Assembly: GCA_025934375.1 (NCBI GenBank)
Contig: JAICYD010000038.1
Span: 1-51,721 of the forward strand
Source: Streptosporangiaceae bacterium
Lineage (GTDB): Bacteria; Actinomycetota; Actinomycetes; Streptosporangiales; Streptosporangiaceae
Length of the DNA stretch: 51,721 nucleotides
Reading direction: 5' to 3'
The notes below the pieces were generated by a model that saw nothing but the letters and a program-made list of their open reading frames with translations, ran no database searches and was not told the DNA's origin. Below are positions 48,930 through 51,721 of this stretch, piece by piece; the stretch's first letter is position 1; each line of letters begins with the position of its first letter. The position numbers and the translations under genes were made by a program.

Positions 48930-50487
48930 GGATTCCGACTTCCTGCAGCTGCGGGCGGCGCTCGCGCCGCCGCGCGCGATGGCCACCTGGCTCGCGGGCG
49001 AGCTGCGGGCGGCCATCGCCGACGGCCGGCTGCCGCCGGGGACGGCGCTGCCTGCCACCCGGGTCCTGGCGGCGGACCTGGGCATCTCACGCGGGGTCGT
49101 GGTCGAGGCATACCAGCGGTTGCGGGACGAGGCGCTGATCAGCGGCCGGCCGGGCGCCGGGACGAGGGTGGCGCCGCTGGCCGGGACACCGCCCGCCCCG
49201 GGCCGTCCGGCCGGGGCCGGCGTGACGCCGGCCGGGCGGCCCTCCGCCACGGCAGTGCCGTCCGGGGTGCCGCCGCCGGGGGTGCCGCCGCCAGGGGTGC
49301 CGGCGTCCGGGTGGCCCCCGGTGGACGGGCGGCCCGACTTCGGGCAGTTGCCGCTGCGCTGGCGGTCGCGCTCGGGGATCGACATGTCCCCGGGCGTGCC
49401 CGACCTGTCGGCGTTTCCGCGCGCCGCGTGGCTGCGCGCCGAGCGGGCCGTGCTGGCGCGGGCGAGCGCCGCCGACCTCGGCTACGGCGACCCGCGCGGT
49501 AGCGACCGGCTGCGGACCGAGCTGGCGGGCTGGCTGGCGCGCACTCGCGGCCTGCGCGCCGCCCCGGACGACATCATCGTGGTCAACGGCGTCGCCCAGG
49601 CGCTCGCGCTGCTCGCCCGGGTGCTGGTGAGCCGGGGCACCGACCGGGTCGCCGTCGAGGACCCCGGCTCCAGCGGGGCCACCGGAGAGCTGGCCTACTG
49701 GGGCCTGAAACCGGCGCCGGTCGCGGTCGACGAGCACGGGCTGAGGGTGGACCGGCTGGCGGCCAGCGGGGCCGGCGTCGCGCTGGTCACCCCCGCCCAC
49801 CAGTTCCCCACCGGCGTGGTGCTCGCCCCGCATCGCCGTGGTGAACTGCTGGCCTGGGCCGCCGCGGGCGGGCTGGTCATCGAGGACGACTATGACGCCG
49901 AGTACCGCTATGACCGGGCGCCCGTTCCCGCGCTGCACGCCTCGGCCCCGGACCGGATCGCGTACGCGGGCAGCACGTCCAAGGCGCTGGCGCCCGGGAT
50001 GCGCCTGGGCTGGCTGATCCCGCCCCCCGGGTTGCGCCCGGACCTGATCGCGGCCAAGCACGCCAGCGACCTCGGCAGCCCGGCGCTGCCGCAGATGGTG
50101 CTCGCCCAGATGATCGCGAACGGCGATCTTGAGCGGCACGTCCGCCTGGTCCGCGGCCGCCAGCGCGACCGGCGCGACGCGCTGCTGGCGGCGCTGCGCG
50201 AGCACTTGCCGCAGGCCCGCGTCCAGGGCGTCGCCGCGGGGCTGCACCTGCTCATCACGTTCCCCGGCCTGGCCGGCCTGGCCGAGGACACGGACCTGGC
50301 GAGCGAGATCCACCGGGCGGGCGTGCTCGTGCACCCGCTGTCGTGGCACCGCCACGATCCCGGCCCGCCCGGCCTGGTCCTCGGGTACGCGGCGCATACC
50401 CCCGACCAGCTCCGCGACGCCGCGCGCCGCATCGCCTCGGTCGTCCGCCGGGCGCCCCGCGCCCCGCAGGCCGGCTCGCCCCGGTAA
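48928..50487 (+). CDS. MocR/PdxR-type GntR regulator with aminotransferase domain
   Basis: A 519-residue fusion: a GntR winged helix at about 15-80 (LRAAIADGRLPPGTALPATR, LGISRGVVVEAYQRLRDE), a long Pro/Gly linker, then an aminotransferase class I domain with DPGSSGATGELAYWG-like region, IEDDYDAEYRYD and PLP Lys352 in STSKALAPGMRLGW. MocR proteins sense PLP or amino compounds and regulate adjacent, often divergent genes such as transporters. Here that gene is the EamA exporter. ATG 48928 overlaps an operator half-site. The stop codon lies in a 17-bp tandem repeat. Confidence 0.93.
   Translation: MDSDFLQLRAALAPPRAMATWLAGELRAAIADGRLPPGTALPATRVLAADLGISRGVVVEAYQRLRDEALISGRPGAGTRVAPLAGTPPAPGRPAGAGVTPAGRPSATAVPSGVPPPGVPPPGVPASGWPPVDGRPDFGQLPLRWRSRSGIDMSPGVPDLSAFPRAAWLRAERAVLARASAADLGYGDPRGSDRLRTELAGWLARTRGLRAAPDDIIVVNGVAQALALLARVLVSRGTDRVAVEDPGSSGATGELAYWGLKPAPVAVDEHGLRVDRLAASGAGVALVTPAHQFPTGVVLAPHRRGELLAWAAAGGLVIEDDYDAEYRYDRAPVPALHASAPDRIAYAGSTSKALAPGMRLGWLIPPPGLRPDLIAAKHASDLGSPALPQMVLAQMIANGDLERHVRLVRGRQRDRRDALLAALREHLPQARVQGVAAGLHLLITFPGLAGLAEDTDLASEIHRAGVLVHPLSWHRHDPGPPGLVLGYAAHTPDQLRDAARRIASVVRRAPRAPQAGSPR
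49264..49308 (+). repeat. In-frame 15-bp tandem repeat in the MocR linker
   Basis: Three units of ggggtgccgccgccg at 49264, 49279 and 49294 encode GVPPP pentapeptides between the DNA-binding and aminotransferase domains, so their number sets linker length. Confidence 0.9.
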
Positions 50488-50773
50488 GCGGTGTGCCCCG
50501 GTAAGCGGTGTGCCCCGGTAAGCCGCGCGCGTGTCGGGCGCCATCGCGGCCGATGGCGTCGGACGGGCTGAAGGCGGCCAGGAAATGCTCGTCCAATTCG
50601 GCGGGATTCGCGGCGCTGAAGCCGCAACTGCATGCCAGGTTAGGTGACCACTCGACATGTGTCTTCCCATCGTGACCTATGTCGTCCTGTGGGGTGAATA
50701 CCTCAAGCAGGTGGTCCGTAAGCTCCCCGGTGGCGCTGAACGCGAGGCCGCATGAGCATTGATGGCCATTCAT
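50255..50773 (-). CDS. Small Cys-repeat protein with uncertain 3' end
   Basis: Starting at ATG 50773, the first 75 or so residues contain two related units: CSCGLAFSATGELTDHLLEV, FTPQDDIGHDG and CSCGFSAANPAELDEHFLAA, FSPSDAIGRDG. Each has C-x-C-G and L-x-x-H and could hold zinc like a degenerate C2H2 finger. Small proteins of this kind accompany anti-sigma-like ATPases in actinomycetes. Beyond GARHA the frame runs through a 17-bp tandem repeat and antisense through the end of the MocR gene to a stop at 50255; that part is Arg/Gly/Pro-rich and probably not real. The start overlaps the stop of the ATPase gene, so they are coupled. Confidence 0.6.
   Translation of the reverse strand: MNGHQCSCGLAFSATGELTDHLLEVFTPQDDIGHDGKTHVEWSPNLACSCGFSAANPAELDEHFLAAFSPSDAIGRDGARHARGLPGHTAYRGTPLTGASRPAGRGAPGGRPRRCGARRRGAGRGYAPRTRGPGRAGRDRGGATTAGARARPPGGSRSPGPCPRPGRPGRGT
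50478..50522. repeat. 17-bp tandem repeat covering the MocR stop codon
   Basis: Two full units of gccccggtaagcggtgt (50478 and 50495) and a partial third (50512). The first contains the TAA stop of the MocR gene. On the minus strand the unit has no stop in any frame. Confidence 0.9.
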
Positions 50774-51291
50774 GAATTTGCTTCGATCGTCGTTCGCGGT
50801 TTCGGGACCTGCGCCCAGGTGACCTTCCCGCCGAAGGCGCTCGCGGCCTGGTAATGTCCCCATTCGGCGAGTGCGTCCACGAGGACGAGGCCCCGGCCGG
50901 ACTCCTCCTCCAGGCCCGGCGCGCCGAGCCGGGGCCGTTCCGCGCACGCGTCCCAGACGAGGATGACGACCGCCTGCCGGCTGCCTACCGTCCACAGCCT
51001 GACTGGTGGCCGTCCCAGTTCCCAGGCGATCTTCCGGGTGGCGGTCACGGCGTTGGTGACGAGCTCGGCGGTCACCAGTTCGGTGTCCTCGGCGAGGTAG
51101 TCCAGCCGCCACTGGTGCAGGCTCTCCCGGACCCGCAGATGGGCGCTGGAGGCAGCGGCCTCCTCGGCGGCCAGCTCCACGTAATCCTTGTGCGGCCAGT
51201 TCGCGTGCCATTCCCGCCTTTCCGGGGGCAGTGCCGGATCGGGTGGTATCCGCGCCCACGCGGCAGGCGGGCGCATCGGGACGAGGTTCAC
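50770..51291 (-). CDS. Anti-sigma-factor-like ATP-binding protein (HATPase_c_2)
   Basis: About 173 residues. The GHKL ATPase motifs are visible: N box ELVTAELVTNAVTAT, the G1-like VILVWDACAERPRL and the G2-like ESGRGLVLVDALAEW. No sensor or dimerisation domain is present, as in RsbW/SpoIIAB-type kinases that actinomycetes carry in many copies. I favour GTG 51291 because aagggg lies eight bases upstream; a longer form from GTG 51393 is possible. It is divergent from an XRE regulator gene and coupled to the Cys-repeat protein, a common triad around XRE/DUF5753 regulators. Confidence 0.85.
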   Translation of the reverse strand: MNLVPMRPPAAWARIPPDPALPPERREWHANWPHKDYVELAAEEAAASSAHLRVRESLHQWRLDYLAEDTELVTAELVTNAVTATRKIAWELGRPPVRLWTVGSRQAVVILVWDACAERPRLGAPGLEEESGRGLVLVDALAEWGHYQAASAFGGKVTWAQVPKPRTTIEANS

Positions 51292-51446
51292 GGGGTTCCC
51301 CTTATCGCGGCAGGTGATCGGATTCGGTCCCGCCACAATGCCAGCGGCTTCCCCGCGTTTCCACGGCAACGTCAGATAAGAACAGTCGTACACTCCCTTA
51401 GTAGAACCAGCGCTGGCGGCGAAGAATCGCGGGAGGCGGCGGTAGA

Positions 51447-51721
51447 ATGTCCCAGCTAAAGGCGTCCGCGAAGGCGGCGTTCGCGAGGCAGCTCCGCGCC
51501 TGGCGCACCAAGAAGGGCTGGTCGCAGGTCGAGCTCGGCGCCAAGATCGGCTACTCCGACGCCCTGATCAGCGGCATCGAGAACGGCCACAAGACGCCGA
51601 CGGCCGACTTCGCCGCGCGCTGCGACGACGCCTTCGACACCCCCGGCACACTCGCCGAGCTCCAAGAGCTCATCTCCCGCGAGGCCTGGCCCTCGTTCTA
51701 CGCCCCCGCCCTGGAGTTCGA
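51447..51721 (+). CDS. XRE-family regulator, N-terminal part (3' end outside the window)
   Basis: From ATG 51447 the frame is open to the window end (91 residues visible). FARQLRAWRTKKGWSQVELG, then YSDALISGIENGHKTPTADF is a complete helix-turn-helix of the XRE type, and REAWPSFYAP leads into what is usually a DUF5753 domain. A ggagg ribosome binding site lies about ten bases before the ATG. It is divergent from the anti-sigma-like ATPase gene. Confidence 0.88.
   Translation, partial: MSQLKASAKAAFARQLRAWRTKKGWSQVELGAKIGYSDALISGIENGHKTPTADFAARCDDAFDTPGTLAELQELISREAWPSFYAPALEF

Overview
This window is chromosomal DNA from a high-GC actinobacterium. Support comes from the very GC-rich third codon positions, frequent GTG/TTG starts, a mycothiol-dependent isomerase family protein, XRE regulators of the type that carries a DUF5753-like C-terminal domain, a DUF574-type methyltransferase, a MocR regulator, an ECF42-type sigma factor and an anti-sigma-like ATPase. 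The order Streptosporangiales or a close relative is my best guess, but no rRNA or marker gene is present to settle it. I saw no tRNA, rRNA, CRISPR array or complete insertion sequence.

Layout. 1-4.8 kb: the end of sbcD, sbcC and a YajQ-family gene. 5-7.4 kb: universal stress protein, DUF167 protein, acetyltransferase and a DUF574 methyltransferase preceded by a tiny reading frame. 7.5-12.6 kb: a tightly coupled redox-signalling operon (response regulator fused to a thioredoxin-reductase-like flavoprotein, cNMP-binding histidine kinase, UBP-type zinc finger, sulfite-oxidase-like molybdoenzyme, ferredoxin reductase). 12.6-17.2 kb, minus strand: HAD hydrolase, AlkB-like dioxygenase, cold shock protein and a DEAD-box helicase.

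17.5-22.4 kb: a four-gene operon that is the most interesting part of the window. It encodes a small unknown protein, a PD-(D/E)XK nuclease with the cysteine layout of Cas4/AddB/Dna2 iron-sulfur nucleases, a large unknown protein with a possible beta-barrel, and an Upf1/Dna2-like SF1 helicase. It reads like a Dna2 machine split over separate chains, driven by a probable leaderless promoter. It is followed by a zinc-ribbon protein, a long hairpin and a decayed DUF559/AbiEi-like gene, which looks like defence-island debris.

23.5-32.2 kb: sirtuin, secreted beta-propeller, CmcJ-like oxygenase with an apparently lost stop codon, XRE regulator pair, divergent LysR/YeiH pair, and an orphan Cas3 homologue in which the helicase motifs are destroyed while the HD nuclease residues are kept. 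A nearly perfect 50-bp palindrome follows. 32.4-36.3 kb: ECF42 sigma/DGPF pair and a STAND ATPase. 36.5-40.9 kb: DoxX, arylamine N-acetyltransferase, MFS exporter, a mosaic of three gene fragments, and the mycothiol-dependent enzyme. 41-46.5 kb: secreted BNR-propeller protein, phosphotriesterase-family hydrolase and Tat-exported M28 peptidase. 47.2-51.7 kb: B3/B4-domain protein, EamA exporter divergent from a MocR regulator with a clear operator, a small Cys-repeat protein, an anti-sigma-like ATPase, and an XRE gene that runs off the end.

A recurring feature is tandem minisatellites. Those inside genes have periods of 15 or 18 bp and keep the frame. Those at gene ends or between genes have periods of 14 or 17 bp, and in one case such a repeat seems to have caused stop-codon loss. 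All family names are from reading motifs by eye; no database search was run.
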